64,000 bases of DNA from the NCBI GenBank assembly GCA_937922655.1, contig CALAJH010000027.1:1-64000 (forward strand), given 5' to 3'. Below are positions 24,580 to 33,104 of the stretch, one piece after another; positions within the stretch are counted from its first letter, which is position 1, and each line of letters opens with the position of its first letter. The translations under genes were made by a program, and so were the position numbers. The stretch is from an uncultured Bacteroidia bacterium (GTDB taxonomy: Bacteria; Bacteroidota; Bacteroidia; J057; CALAJH01). The notes beneath the pieces were generated by a model. It had not been told where the DNA came from. It did not search any database and saw only the letters and a list, made by a program, of their open reading frames with translations.

Positions 24580-27381
24580 TTGAAAACCGTACTTTTCGTG
24601 TGGATGGCGTTGTGGTCTTGGCTCGAAGTTCGCGCCTCCCACAACCTTGCCGGACAAATTACTCTTTGTCGGCTTACCCCGTCCAATTCCGACGTCCATG
24701 AATACGAAATTTTATTGACGACGTACACCGATCCGACGGCGGCCGGGGTCGACCGTTGCAACGCCGACTTTGAAATCTGGGGTGTGGCGGGCCAACAAAA
24801 GGCGCTCGTCGCCCGCATCGACGACGTGCCGCGCGAAAACGGCCCCCTCGCCGGTTGCGCCCGCAACATCGACCACTTCGGCATTTTCATAAGACCCAGA
24901 ATCAAGCGCAACTATTATCGCACCCGGTTCACTTTTCCCGGCCCCGGCAATTACGAAATCCGCTACTACGACATCGCCCGCGTAAACAACGTCGTCAATA
25001 TTCCGAATTCGGGCAACGTCGCTTTTTACGTCGAAACCCGGCTGTCCATCAACCCTTTCATGGGCATCAACCGTTGCACGCCCCAACTGCTCAACGACCC
25101 CATCGACGACGCTTGTACGGGCAAACTCTGGACCCACAACCCCGGCGGTTACGACTCCGACGGCGATTCGCTCGTTTATTCGCTTATCGCCTGTCAAGAG
25201 TACGACCCCGACCGCAACATCACCGTTCCCATCGTCGTCAATGGTTTCGTCATGCCCGACGGCCCCGGCGGCGGCGCCATGACCATCGACCGGCGAACGG
25301 GCATCGTTACGTGGGAAACCCCGCAACGCATCGGCGTCTACAACGTCGCGATTTTAATCGAAGAATATCGTGCGGGCGTGAAAATCGGTTACGTCATTCG
25401 GGACATGGCCATTTTTGTTTGGCCGTGCCGCAACGACCCCCCGGTCATCGTCGCTCCCGAAGACACCTGTGTTTTCGCCGGCCAAACCCTCCAATACAAC
25501 GTCGTTTCCTACGACCCCAACGTCCAAGACAGCCTCTATTTTTATTTGAACAACAACCTCGACTACCGTCCGAACGGGCCTTTTGCCGTAGACAGCAATC
25601 CGGCGGTGGTCGTTCCGCCCACTTCCTTTCCCATACGCGTACGCATGCCCTCGGAAGTGATTCGCACCGTTCGTTGGAAAACGGGATGCGAACACGTACG
25701 CAGCGCGCATTATCAGGTCGATTACCACGCCCACGACAACATCCGCAACGACCCGACGCTTTCGGCCAACAAAGCAACGACCATCACCGTTCTGGCTCGG
25801 CCCGTCGAGAATCTTAAAGCCACTCCGGGTTCGGGCTTCATTGCCCTCGAATGGGAACGGCACGAATGCGAGCAGGTCGTGGGTTATGAAGTTTACCGTT
25901 CGGAAATAGGGATAATTCCCGCCGATTCGGTGTGTTGCCGGTTTCCGGGGGCGGGTTATCGGCGCGTGGCGTTCGTACGCGGACGCGACGTTACCCGTTT
26001 TACCGACGCCGGTTTGCGTTTCAACGTTCGTTATTGTTACCGGATTGTCGCTTTGTTTTCCGACGAGGCCCGAAGCTGTCCGTCGAAAGACACGTGTTTG
26101 CGGATATTGCGGGATTTGCCCGTGCTGACCAACGACTCGGTGCGCGTTACCGAGCGCGAAATCGGTGAAATCGGCGTGGTTTGGGCCAAGCCCGATACCG
26201 CCCGCATCAACAAAATCGCCTTTCCCCCCCCGTACAAATACCGCGTTCGTCAAGCGGCCGAAACCGACGGCTCTCCGCGTAACGAAAGCGTTTTCGACGG
26301 TCGCGTTCCCCCCTTGACCTATACGCCTGTTTCAGACTTTATCGCCTTTGCCGACACCGAATTTGTCGCCTCGGGATTGAACACCGTTTCCGCAAGGTAT
26401 TGGCATCAAATTGAGATGTACGACGGCGAAGACAAACTCGTCGGGCGTTCCGACCCCGGTTCGAGTATATACTTGTCTTCGATTACCGCCGACAGGGCCA
26501 TACGTTTGCGTTGGGCGGAAACCACCCCGTGGAAAAACTACGAATATCGCATCTTCCGCGCCGAACGGAAGGAAGGGCCGTACGACAGCATCGCCACCGT
26601 CGTTTCCGACGGCGCGCCCAAAGCCTATCGCGCCTATTTGGACCGGGGGCTGCAGGTCGGCAAGGAATATTGTTATTTTGTGCGAGGCGTCGGCTCGTAC
26701 GACGAAGAAGGAATCAAAGACCCGCTTTTCAACGACTCGAATATCGTTTGCGACACACCGACCGACACCATCCCGCCGTGTTTGCCCGGCCCCGATTCGG
26801 TTTTCGTCCGCGACGACTGTGAAAACTTTCGCTTTCGATTGGTGTGGTTGCGGCCCGATACCCTTTGCGGAGACGACGTCGATTTTTTCACCGTCTTTTT
26901 CCGGCGCAACGCCCGCGACGAATACCGGTTCTTGGAAAGCGTTGCCGCCCGTAAACCCGACGGAAGCGTCAAGGACAGCATCGAATTCGTCCGAGCGGGC
27001 GACGTTACGCGCGAACTCGGCTGTTACGCCTTCAACGCCACCGACACCTTGGGCAACGTCAGCAAACTTACCGCCGACTTTTGTATCGACAATTGCCCGG
27101 TCGTCGTTTTGCCCAACGTTTTCACACCCAACGGCGACGGAATCAACGACGTGTTTCGCGCCTCGCAATACCGTTCGGTGCGGAGCCTGAAATTCAAGAT
27201 TTACGACCGTTGGGGCGTGTTGATTACCGATTCCGAAGACCCGATGCGCCTCTGGGACGGTAAAACCCGTTCGGGCGCACAAGTACCCGTCGGCCAATAT
27301 TTTTACGTCATGGAAATCGTTCCCGACAACGTCGCCGGCGTAAAAATCGTTCGTACCGGAAGCGTTACCCTCTTGCGCTAA
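24580..27381 (+). CDS. Large secreted protein with T9SS type B (gliding-associated) C-terminal domain
   Basis: 933 aa if started at TTG 24580, giving signal peptide MKTVLFVWMALWSWLEVRA and mature start SHNLAGQITL, which resembles the ASHxxGGE start of many Bacteroidota surface proteins. An ATG at 24604 is the alternative. The body has beta-sandwich domains: a PKD/Ig-like N-terminal half with GGYDSDGDSLVYSL, then two or more FN3-like segments (KATPGSGFIALEWERHE, ITADRAIRLRWAE). The C-terminus is a CHU_C/type B sorting domain: LPNVFTPNGDGINDVF, FKIYDRWGVLI, WDGKTRSGAQVPVGQYFYVM. The protein should be exported by T9SS to the cell surface; ligand unknown. Confidence 0.85.
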   Translation: MKTVLFVWMALWSWLEVRASHNLAGQITLCRLTPSNSDVHEYEILLTTYTDPTAAGVDRCNADFEIWGVAGQQKALVARIDDVPRENGPLAGCARNIDHFGIFIRPRIKRNYYRTRFTFPGPGNYEIRYYDIARVNNVVNIPNSGNVAFYVETRLSINPFMGINRCTPQLLNDPIDDACTGKLWTHNPGGYDSDGDSLVYSLIACQEYDPDRNITVPIVVNGFVMPDGPGGGAMTIDRRTGIVTWETPQRIGVYNVAILIEEYRAGVKIGYVIRDMAIFVWPCRNDPPVIVAPEDTCVFAGQTLQYNVVSYDPNVQDSLYFYLNNNLDYRPNGPFAVDSNPAVVVPPTSFPIRVRMPSEVIRTVRWKTGCEHVRSAHYQVDYHAHDNIRNDPTLSANKATTITVLARPVENLKATPGSGFIALEWERHECEQVVGYEVYRSEIGIIPADSVCCRFPGAGYRRVAFVRGRDVTRFTDAGLRFNVRYCYRIVALFSDEARSCPSKDTCLRILRDLPVLTNDSVRVTEREIGEIGVVWAKPDTARINKIAFPPPYKYRVRQAAETDGSPRNESVFDGRVPPLTYTPVSDFIAFADTEFVASGLNTVSARYWHQIEMYDGEDKLVGRSDPGSSIYLSSITADRAIRLRWAETTPWKNYEYRIFRAERKEGPYDSIATVVSDGAPKAYRAYLDRGLQVGKEYCYFVRGVGSYDEEGIKDPLFNDSNIVCDTPTDTIPPCLPGPDSVFVRDDCENFRFRLVWLRPDTLCGDDVDFFTVFFRRNARDEYRFLESVAARKPDGSVKDSIEFVRAGDVTRELGCYAFNATDTLGNVSKLTADFCIDNCPVVVLPNVFTPNGDGINDVFRASQYRSVRSLKFKIYDRWGVLITDSEDPMRLWDGKTRSGAQVPVGQYFYVMEIVPDNVAGVKIVRTGSVTLLR

Positions 27382-27475
27382 CGGACTTCAATGTTTTCTT
27401 TTTTGCAATACCTTTGCGTAAAGATTAAGTTGTGGCGATGTGGCAAGGGATGAAAAAATCCTTTTCGCCTATGCA

Positions 27476-27491
27476 TATTTTTGTAATTTTG
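27476..27491 (+). promoter_or_regulatory. Two abutting -7 boxes (TATTTTTG, TAATTTTG) before the aldehyde dehydrogenase gene
   Basis: TATTTTTG at 27476-27483 and TAATTTTG at 27484-27491 are both TAnnTTTG matches placed back to back, 22-38 bp before ATG 27514. The -33 region is poor (TTTT at 27462-27465 suits the second box). Confidence 0.5.
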
Positions 27492-27513
27492 GGGTTCAAA
27501 CCAACCGGATTGA

Positions 27514-29055
27514 ATGATGACTACGGTATACAGCCCGGTGGACGGGAAAAAACTTTACGACGTGGCCGACGGCAACGTTGAGGAGGCCTATGCGCGGGCG
27601 AGAAAATTCGCCCCCAAAGTTGCGGAAATGTCGCCCCGGCAACGTGCCGAATACTGCAAAAAACTGCAGTATTATATTGCGGAAAATCGCGAGTCGATTC
27701 TCGACCGCGTGATTGCCGAAACGGGCAAGTCGCGTTTCGACGCGTTGAGTTCGGAAATTTTCGCCACCCTCGACGTTATTCATTACTATTCGCTTCACGG
27801 CCCCAAACTGCTCAAAGACCGCAAACTGCCGTTTAGTTTGGCGTTCATGGGCAAAACGTCCAAAATTTATTACGAACCCTTGGGGGTGGTCTTGGTCATT
27901 TCCCCGTGGAACTATCCGTTTTATCAGGCCGTCGTACCTTTGGTGAACGCTTTTATCGCGGGCAATGCCGTGGTGTACAAACCCTCCGAGGTTACGCCGC
28001 TCAAAGGTTTGGTTGAGGAGGTGTTGGAAAAGTCGGGTTTTCCCGCCGAGGCGATGCAAATCGTTTACGGCGGCAAAGAGGTGGGGCAAAGGTTGGTCGA
28101 GTTCGGAGCCGACAAAATATTTTTTACCGGCAGCCGTAATACCGGAAAAAAAATCATGGAGGCCGCCGCCAAAAAACTCACCCCCGTCGAACTCGAACTC
28201 GGCGGAAAAGACCCGATGATAGTTTTCGAGGACGTAAACATCGAACGGACGGTCAACGGGGCGTTGTGGGGGGCGCTCACCGCCTGCGGCCAAAGTTGTA
28301 CCTCCGTCGAGCGTCTTTATGTTCACCAATCGATTTTCGAGCCGTTCAAAAAAACGCTCGAAGAGAAGTTGGTCAAATTACGCACCGCCGTTCCGGGCGA
28401 GGAGGTGGTTAAAAATTTGAACCTTGACGTCGGTACGATGACGGCCAAGTTCCAGAGCGCAATCGTCTCGGAACAGGTGGCGGCGGCCGTGCACGCGGGC
28501 GCGGCGATATACATGCCGCGCGACCATTATTCGGACTTGCATCTTTCGCCCGTGTTGCTTACGCGGGTAACCCACCAAATGGAGGTCATGGTCGAGGAGA
28601 CGTTCGGTCCCGTATTGCCGATGACGAGTTTCAAGACCGAGGCCGAAGCCGTCGAAATGGCCAACGATTCGCCTTACGGATTGAGCGCCAGCGTTTGGTC
28701 GAAGGATTTGGTTCGGGCCGAGCGCGTGGCGCGTGCCATCAAAACCGGCAACGTCTCCATCAACAACGTTATGTACACCGAGGCCAACCCCGGACTGCCC
28801 TTCGGCGGAACCAAAGACAGCGGCTTCGGACGCTATAAGGGCGAATACGGCCTTTACACCTTTTGCAACGTCAAATCCGTGTTGATTGACCAACAAAGCA
28901 ACAAAATCGAACCGCATTGGTACCCGTATACGCCCGAAAAATACGCCGCGCTCTCGAAGTTGATAGACGGCATGTTTTCGCGCGGCGCCTCGTTGCTCAA
29001 ATTCATCTCCGCCGGTTTGCGCATCGAATCCTTGGCGCAAAAACAAAAACTGTAA
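27514..29055 (+). CDS. NAD(P)-dependent aldehyde dehydrogenase family protein
   Basis: 513 aa, standard for the ALDH superfamily, which oxidises aldehydes to acids. Visible motifs: YEPLGVVLVISPWNYPFYQA (cofactor-binding loop), KPSEVTPL, FTGSRNTGKKIM, ELGGKDPMIV (general-base Glu), the catalytic Cys in ACGQSCTSVERLYV, EETFGPVLPM and the C-terminal GGTKDSGFGRYKGEYGL. About 50 residues after the core end in a hydrophobic/amphipathic stretch (LSKLIDGMFSRGASLLKFI), which may attach it to membranes as in fatty-aldehyde dehydrogenases. Substrate not predictable. Monocistronic, closed by a strong terminator. Confidence 0.93.
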   Translation: MMTTVYSPVDGKKLYDVADGNVEEAYARARKFAPKVAEMSPRQRAEYCKKLQYYIAENRESILDRVIAETGKSRFDALSSEIFATLDVIHYYSLHGPKLLKDRKLPFSLAFMGKTSKIYYEPLGVVLVISPWNYPFYQAVVPLVNAFIAGNAVVYKPSEVTPLKGLVEEVLEKSGFPAEAMQIVYGGKEVGQRLVEFGADKIFFTGSRNTGKKIMEAAAKKLTPVELELGGKDPMIVFEDVNIERTVNGALWGALTACGQSCTSVERLYVHQSIFEPFKKTLEEKLVKLRTAVPGEEVVKNLNLDVGTMTAKFQSAIVSEQVAAAVHAGAAIYMPRDHYSDLHLSPVLLTRVTHQMEVMVEETFGPVLPMTSFKTEAEAVEMANDSPYGLSASVWSKDLVRAERVARAIKTGNVSINNVMYTEANPGLPFGGTKDSGFGRYKGEYGLYTFCNVKSVLIDQQSNKIEPHWYPYTPEKYAALSKLIDGMFSRGASLLKFISAGLRIESLAQKQKL

Positions 29056-29083
29056 TTTTTTCCCGCCGACTTTGCTTATTTTA

Positions 29084-29114
29084 GCGGTTCGGTTTGCGAA
29101 CCGCATTTTTTTTT
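29084..29114 (+). terminator. Intrinsic terminator after the ALDH gene, ending 4 nt before purB
   Basis: Stem GCGGTTCG (29084-29091) / CGAACCGC (29097-29104) with a 5-nt loop, then A and T9. The T tract ends at 29114 and the purB ATG is at 29119, so the hairpin also forms the immediate 5' flank of purB. Confidence 0.9.
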
Positions 29115-29118
29115 CGAC

Positions 29119-30486
29119 ATGCACCCTCTTGCCGCCGTAAGCCCGATAGACGGAAGGTATCATAAAATTTGCGCCCCGCTTTCCGATTATTTTTCGGAAA
29201 GCGCCTATTTTCAATATCGCTTAAAGGTCGAGGTCGAATATCTTTTGGCGTTGGAAAGGGCGTTGGGAACGCCCGTGCCCGAAAACGTCGCACAAAGCCT
29301 GCGTTCGTTGTACGAAAATTTTACTTGCGAAGAATGCCAAAAAATCAAAGAGATTGAACGCACGACCCAACACGACGTCAAGGCTTTGGAGTACTTTTTA
29401 CGAACGGCGATACTGAACATGGACGGCGTTGGCGACGAAAGCGGGCGGCGTATGGCCTCTCGGGTGCATTTCGGACTGACCTCCCAAGACGTAAACAACA
29501 CCGCCTTGTCGTTGATGTTGCGCGCGGGCCTGCAAAACGTTTGGCGGCCCGCGCTGTGCAATCTCGTTTCGACGCTGGAAGAACTTTCCCGGCGTTGGGT
29601 CGACCGGCCGATGATGGCCCGCACCCACGGCCAACCCGCCACGCCCGTAACCGTCGGCAAAGAACTCAAAGTCTTTTACGACCGGCTCACAAGCCAGCTG
29701 GCCGTTCTCGACGCTTCGCCGCATTGCGCCAAGTTCGGCGGCGCCACCGGCAACTTCAACGCCCATTGCGTCGCTTTTCCACACATCCGTTGGGACAAGT
29801 TCGCCGACGAATTTTTGGCAAAAGCCTTTGGTCTTGTTCGGCTCAAAACCACCACCCAAATCGACCCGTACGACCGGTTTTCCGAAAAGTTCGACGCCCT
29901 CAAACGCATCAACGTCGTTTTGACCGACCTTTGTCGGGATTTGTGGCATTACATTTCCCTTGATTATTTCAAACTCAAAATAGAGCCGGGGGAAGTCGGT
30001 TCCTCGACTATGCCCCACAAGGTCAATCCCATCGATTTTGAGACGTCCGAAGGCAACTTGGGGGTTTCCAACGCGCTTTTGACCCATTTGAGCGAAAAGT
30101 TGCCGATTTCCCGTCTTCAGCGCGACCTGACCGATTCGACGGTCGTGCGCAACCTCGGCATACCTTTGGCCCATTCGCTCATTGCCTTGAAATACATGGT
30201 TTCGGGTTTGAAGAAGCTGGAAATCAACGTCGAAAAAATCGAAAGCGATTTGTCCGAACACGCCGAACTGCTGACCGAAGCCGTACAAACGGTCATGCGG
30301 GCCTACGGCGACGACCAAGCCTACGAAAAACTCAAGGCCTTCAGCCGTACGGGCGGGAAACTGTCGTTGGACAAACTTCGGCAATTCGTTGAAACGTTGT
30401 CGTTGCCCGACGAAGCCAAACGCCGTTTGCTGGACTTGACGCCGCGCGACTACGTCGGATTGGCGCCCGAGGCGTGGAAGCAATGA
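29119..30486 (+). CDS. purB: Adenylosuccinate lyase
   Basis: 455 aa, of the E. coli PurB length class. It cleaves SAICAR and adenylosuccinate in purine synthesis. Diagnostic segments: LAAVSPIDGRYHKICAPL at the N-terminus, TTQHDVKALEYFLR, VHFGLTSQDVNNTA, ARTHGQPATPVTVGKEL, and the fumarase-superfamily signature loop GSSTMPHKVNPIDFE with the catalytic Ser. Its start lies 4 nt beyond the T tract of a strong terminator, and I see no ordinary promoter between. Its stop overlaps lpxB (ATGA). Confidence 0.97.
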   Translation: MHPLAAVSPIDGRYHKICAPLSDYFSESAYFQYRLKVEVEYLLALERALGTPVPENVAQSLRSLYENFTCEECQKIKEIERTTQHDVKALEYFLRTAILNMDGVGDESGRRMASRVHFGLTSQDVNNTALSLMLRAGLQNVWRPALCNLVSTLEELSRRWVDRPMMARTHGQPATPVTVGKELKVFYDRLTSQLAVLDASPHCAKFGGATGNFNAHCVAFPHIRWDKFADEFLAKAFGLVRLKTTTQIDPYDRFSEKFDALKRINVVLTDLCRDLWHYISLDYFKLKIEPGEVGSSTMPHKVNPIDFETSEGNLGVSNALLTHLSEKLPISRLQRDLTDSTVVRNLGIPLAHSLIALKYMVSGLKKLEINVEKIESDLSEHAELLTEAVQTVMRAYGDDQAYEKLKAFSRTGGKLSLDKLRQFVETLSLPDEAKRRLLDLTPRDYVGLAPEAWKQ

Positions 30487-31583
30487 AAACGGTTTACATT
30501 GTTTCGGGCGAGGCGTCGGGGGATTTGCACGCCGCCAATTTGGTTCGCGAACTCAAAATCCTCATGCCCGAACTGCGATTTCGCGGCGTGGGCGGAGACC
30601 GCATGGCGGCGGCGGGCGTGGAAATTTTTCGCCACATCCGCCAAACCAATTTTATGGGTTTTGCCGAGGTGGCGGCCAATTTGCATAAAATTTTGCGTCT
30701 TTTTCGGGACGTCAAGCGGGACGTCGTCAATTGTCGTGCGGATTTTGCGCTTTTGATAGACTATCCGGGCTTTAATTTGCGCATGGCGCCGTTTTTTCAC
30801 AAGCGCGGCGTTCCCGTTTACTATTACATCGCGCCGCAATTGTGGGCATGGAAAAAGGGGCGGGTCAAGATATTTAAAAAACACGTCGAACGTTTGTACG
30901 TGATTTTACCGTTTGAAAAAGAATTTTTTTTAGGCGAGGGCTTGGAGACCGAATACCACGGGCATCCGATATTGGACGTTGAGGCGGTGTGTTCGGCGGC
31001 GCCGATGCGTCAAGCGGGGCCGATAGCCCTTTTGCCCGGCAGTCGTCCGCAGGAGATACGCAAACACTTGCCCGTGATGCTGGAGGCGGCCCGGCCCTTT
31101 GCGGGGCAAAGAGCGGTGGTTGTGGCGGGGGCGCCCGCCGTGGCGCCCGAATTTTATACAACGTTCGTGGAAAAGCATCGTTTTGCCGAGCTTTGGCACG
31201 GGCGTACGCACGAACTCTTGAACGCGGCATGCGCGGCCTTGACCGCCTCCGGCACCGCCACCCTCGAAACGGCGCTTTTCAACGTTCCTCAAACCGTATG
31301 TTACAAGGCCGGCGCCGTTTCGTATTTCTTGGCCAAACGCTTGGTCAAGGTGCCGTTTATTTCTTTAGTCAATTTGATATTGGGCCGAAGGGCCGTTTCC
31401 GAACGCATACAATACGACGTTACCCCCCAAATACTCTCCGCCGAACTCGAAGCCTTGCTTTTCGATTCGGAAAAACGCCGCACGCTCGCCGACGACTACA
31501 ACGAACTGCGCGAGCTTTTGGGCGGCGTCGGCGCTTCTCTTCGTGTTGCCGAGTCTTTGGCCGGACGTTGGCGGCAAACATAA
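30483..31583 (+). CDS. lpxB: Lipid-A-disaccharide synthase
   Basis: 366-aa GT19 enzyme joining UDP-2,3-diacylglucosamine and lipid X to form lipid A disaccharide at the inner membrane. Typical features: VYIVSGEASGDLHAANLV at the N-terminus, FRGVGGDRMAAAGVE, IDYPGFNLR, YYIAPQLWAWKKGRVKIFKK and IALLPGSRPQEIRKHLPVM; the C-terminal half has ALTASGTATLETAL and ISLVNLILGRRAVSE. ATG 30483 overlaps the purB TGA, so the two genes are probably translationally coupled. Confidence 0.96.
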   Translation: MKTVYIVSGEASGDLHAANLVRELKILMPELRFRGVGGDRMAAAGVEIFRHIRQTNFMGFAEVAANLHKILRLFRDVKRDVVNCRADFALLIDYPGFNLRMAPFFHKRGVPVYYYIAPQLWAWKKGRVKIFKKHVERLYVILPFEKEFFLGEGLETEYHGHPILDVEAVCSAAPMRQAGPIALLPGSRPQEIRKHLPVMLEAARPFAGQRAVVVAGAPAVAPEFYTTFVEKHRFAELWHGRTHELLNAACAALTASGTATLETALFNVPQTVCYKAGAVSYFLAKRLVKVPFISLVNLILGRRAVSERIQYDVTPQILSAELEALLFDSEKRRTLADDYNELRELLGGVGASLRVAESLAGRWRQT

Positions 31584-31633
31584 CGACAAAAGGTTTTGAA
31601 AGTCAATTTTGGCGCCTAACTTTACGTCCAAAT

Positions 31634-32866
31634 ATGCGGCACGGATTCTTTGTGCGCTTGGCCCGAATTTTGGCCCAACCACAAACCCTTCTTTGGGTTT
31701 ACATACTTGCTTCGGCGGCGGTGGCCGTACAGCGTTACGTTCAACCCGTTAGAGACGGCTGGACGGGTTACAACAACTTTTTGATTTTTCGGGAATCGTT
31801 TTTTCATTTAATCAAAGGCTGGAATTTGTACGTTCCTTATCCGGACGCACATCAAGATTTGTTCAAATACAGCCCGACGTTTTCGATGTTCATGATGCCG
31901 TGGGCGCTTTTACCCGATTTGCCCGGCGTGATACTTTGGAACGTCTTTAACGGCGTGATGGTCTATTATGCGTTGCGAAACCTGTGGGGTATGGCCTATG
32001 CGTTCAAGGCGGCGGTCTTGTGGATGGTGTTGATAGAGGCGCTGACCTCGGCGTTTCAAACCCAAACCAACGGCATGGTCGCCGCCTTGATGATTATGTG
32101 CTACAATTCGGCGGAATCGGGTTTGTTTCGGCGTTCGGCGTTTTGGGCCATCGCCGCCGGTTTCATTAAAATATTCGGCGGTATCGCGGGCGTTTTGCTT
32201 TTGCTTTACCCCCAACGCTTCAAAGCGCTGGGATGGGGCGTTTTTTGGGGTATGGTACTGTTGTTTTTGCCGCTTTTGGTCATTTCCCCGGCCGAACTCG
32301 CGGCCCAATATGCGGGTTGGCAAAAAATTATCGGCCAAGATTATTTGTCCACCGGATATATTTCCGCCATCGGCATGGTCGAAATGTGGGTGGGGGAGAC
32401 CCTGCCCGCCGACGGACGCATCGCCGTACAACTTGCCGCATTGGTCGTATTGGTTTTGCCGGCGCTGCTGCGGCCGCGCATGCGCGAACGCCGTTCGTTT
32501 CGGCTCATGTATTTGGCCGTAACTTTGATGTGGGTTATCCTATTCAACCACCGAAGCGAATCGCCGACTTACGTCATCGCCGTTTGCGGCGCGTCGATTG
32601 CGTATTTTGCCCTTCCGCGGCGCACGCGGCTTTTGACGGCTTTGGTCGTGTCGATGATGATATTGACGGTATTGTCGCCGACGGACGTTTTTCCGCGTGC
32701 GTTGCGCGAGGCGTACGTTTACCCTTACGGACTCAAAGCTTTGCCCGTAACCTTGATTTGGTTGTATTGCATGGTGGAGATGTTTGTTGCGCCGTTTCCC
32801 GAGGACGCGGAAACGGCGCGTTTGCAGGCCTTTAATATTGAAGTTCCGCCCCGCATCGCCCCTTAG
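31634..32866 (+). CDS. GT87/DUF2029-like polytopic membrane glycosyltransferase
   Basis: 410-aa membrane protein with about ten hydrophobic helices. The first periplasmic loop after helix 1 reads DGWTGYNNFLIFRESFFHLI then NLYVPYPDAHQDLFKYSPTF, the acidic and aromatic pattern of GT-C/GT87 (DUF2029) polyprenyl-dependent mannosyltransferase-like proteins. ATG 31634 begins MRHGFFVRLARIL before helix 1. A weak promoter (TTTG-N18-TAACTTTA, 31595-31624) sits just before. Donor and acceptor unknown; an envelope-glycan role is likely but inferred. Confidence 0.78.
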   Translation: MRHGFFVRLARILAQPQTLLWVYILASAAVAVQRYVQPVRDGWTGYNNFLIFRESFFHLIKGWNLYVPYPDAHQDLFKYSPTFSMFMMPWALLPDLPGVILWNVFNGVMVYYALRNLWGMAYAFKAAVLWMVLIEALTSAFQTQTNGMVAALMIMCYNSAESGLFRRSAFWAIAAGFIKIFGGIAGVLLLLYPQRFKALGWGVFWGMVLLFLPLLVISPAELAAQYAGWQKIIGQDYLSTGYISAIGMVEMWVGETLPADGRIAVQLAALVVLVLPALLRPRMRERRSFRLMYLAVTLMWVILFNHRSESPTYVIAVCGASIAYFALPRRTRLLTALVVSMMILTVLSPTDVFPRALREAYVYPYGLKALPVTLIWLYCMVEMFVAPFPEDAETARLQAFNIEVPPRIAP

Positions 32867-33041
32867 CGCAAATTGCGCAAAAACGCAAGCGATTTCAACG
32901 GGCAAACACAAGCCGTTTTGGGCGCGATAAAATCAACAGACAATCGCGGATTCCGGTTTGCCGTTTTTTGAAAAAATTTCCGTTAATCGTCGGGCGGTTT
33001 TCACGGGAAGCGTATAGACAAGCGTCCCGTCGGAAAAATCG

Positions 33042-33049
33042 TAAATTTG
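33042..33049 (+). promoter_or_regulatory. Promoter -7 box TAAATTTG for the SGNH hydrolase gene
   Basis: TAnnTTTG match 55 bp before ATG 33105 in an otherwise gene-free 238-bp gap (32867-33104). No clear -33. The gap also holds a small hairpin CGAGGC-ATTC-GCCTCG at 33071-33086. Confidence 0.4.
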
Positions 33050-33104
33050 CGAATGTAAGTCGTTTTCATCCGAGGCATTCGCCTCGGGATTTAATTTCAA
33101 TCCC

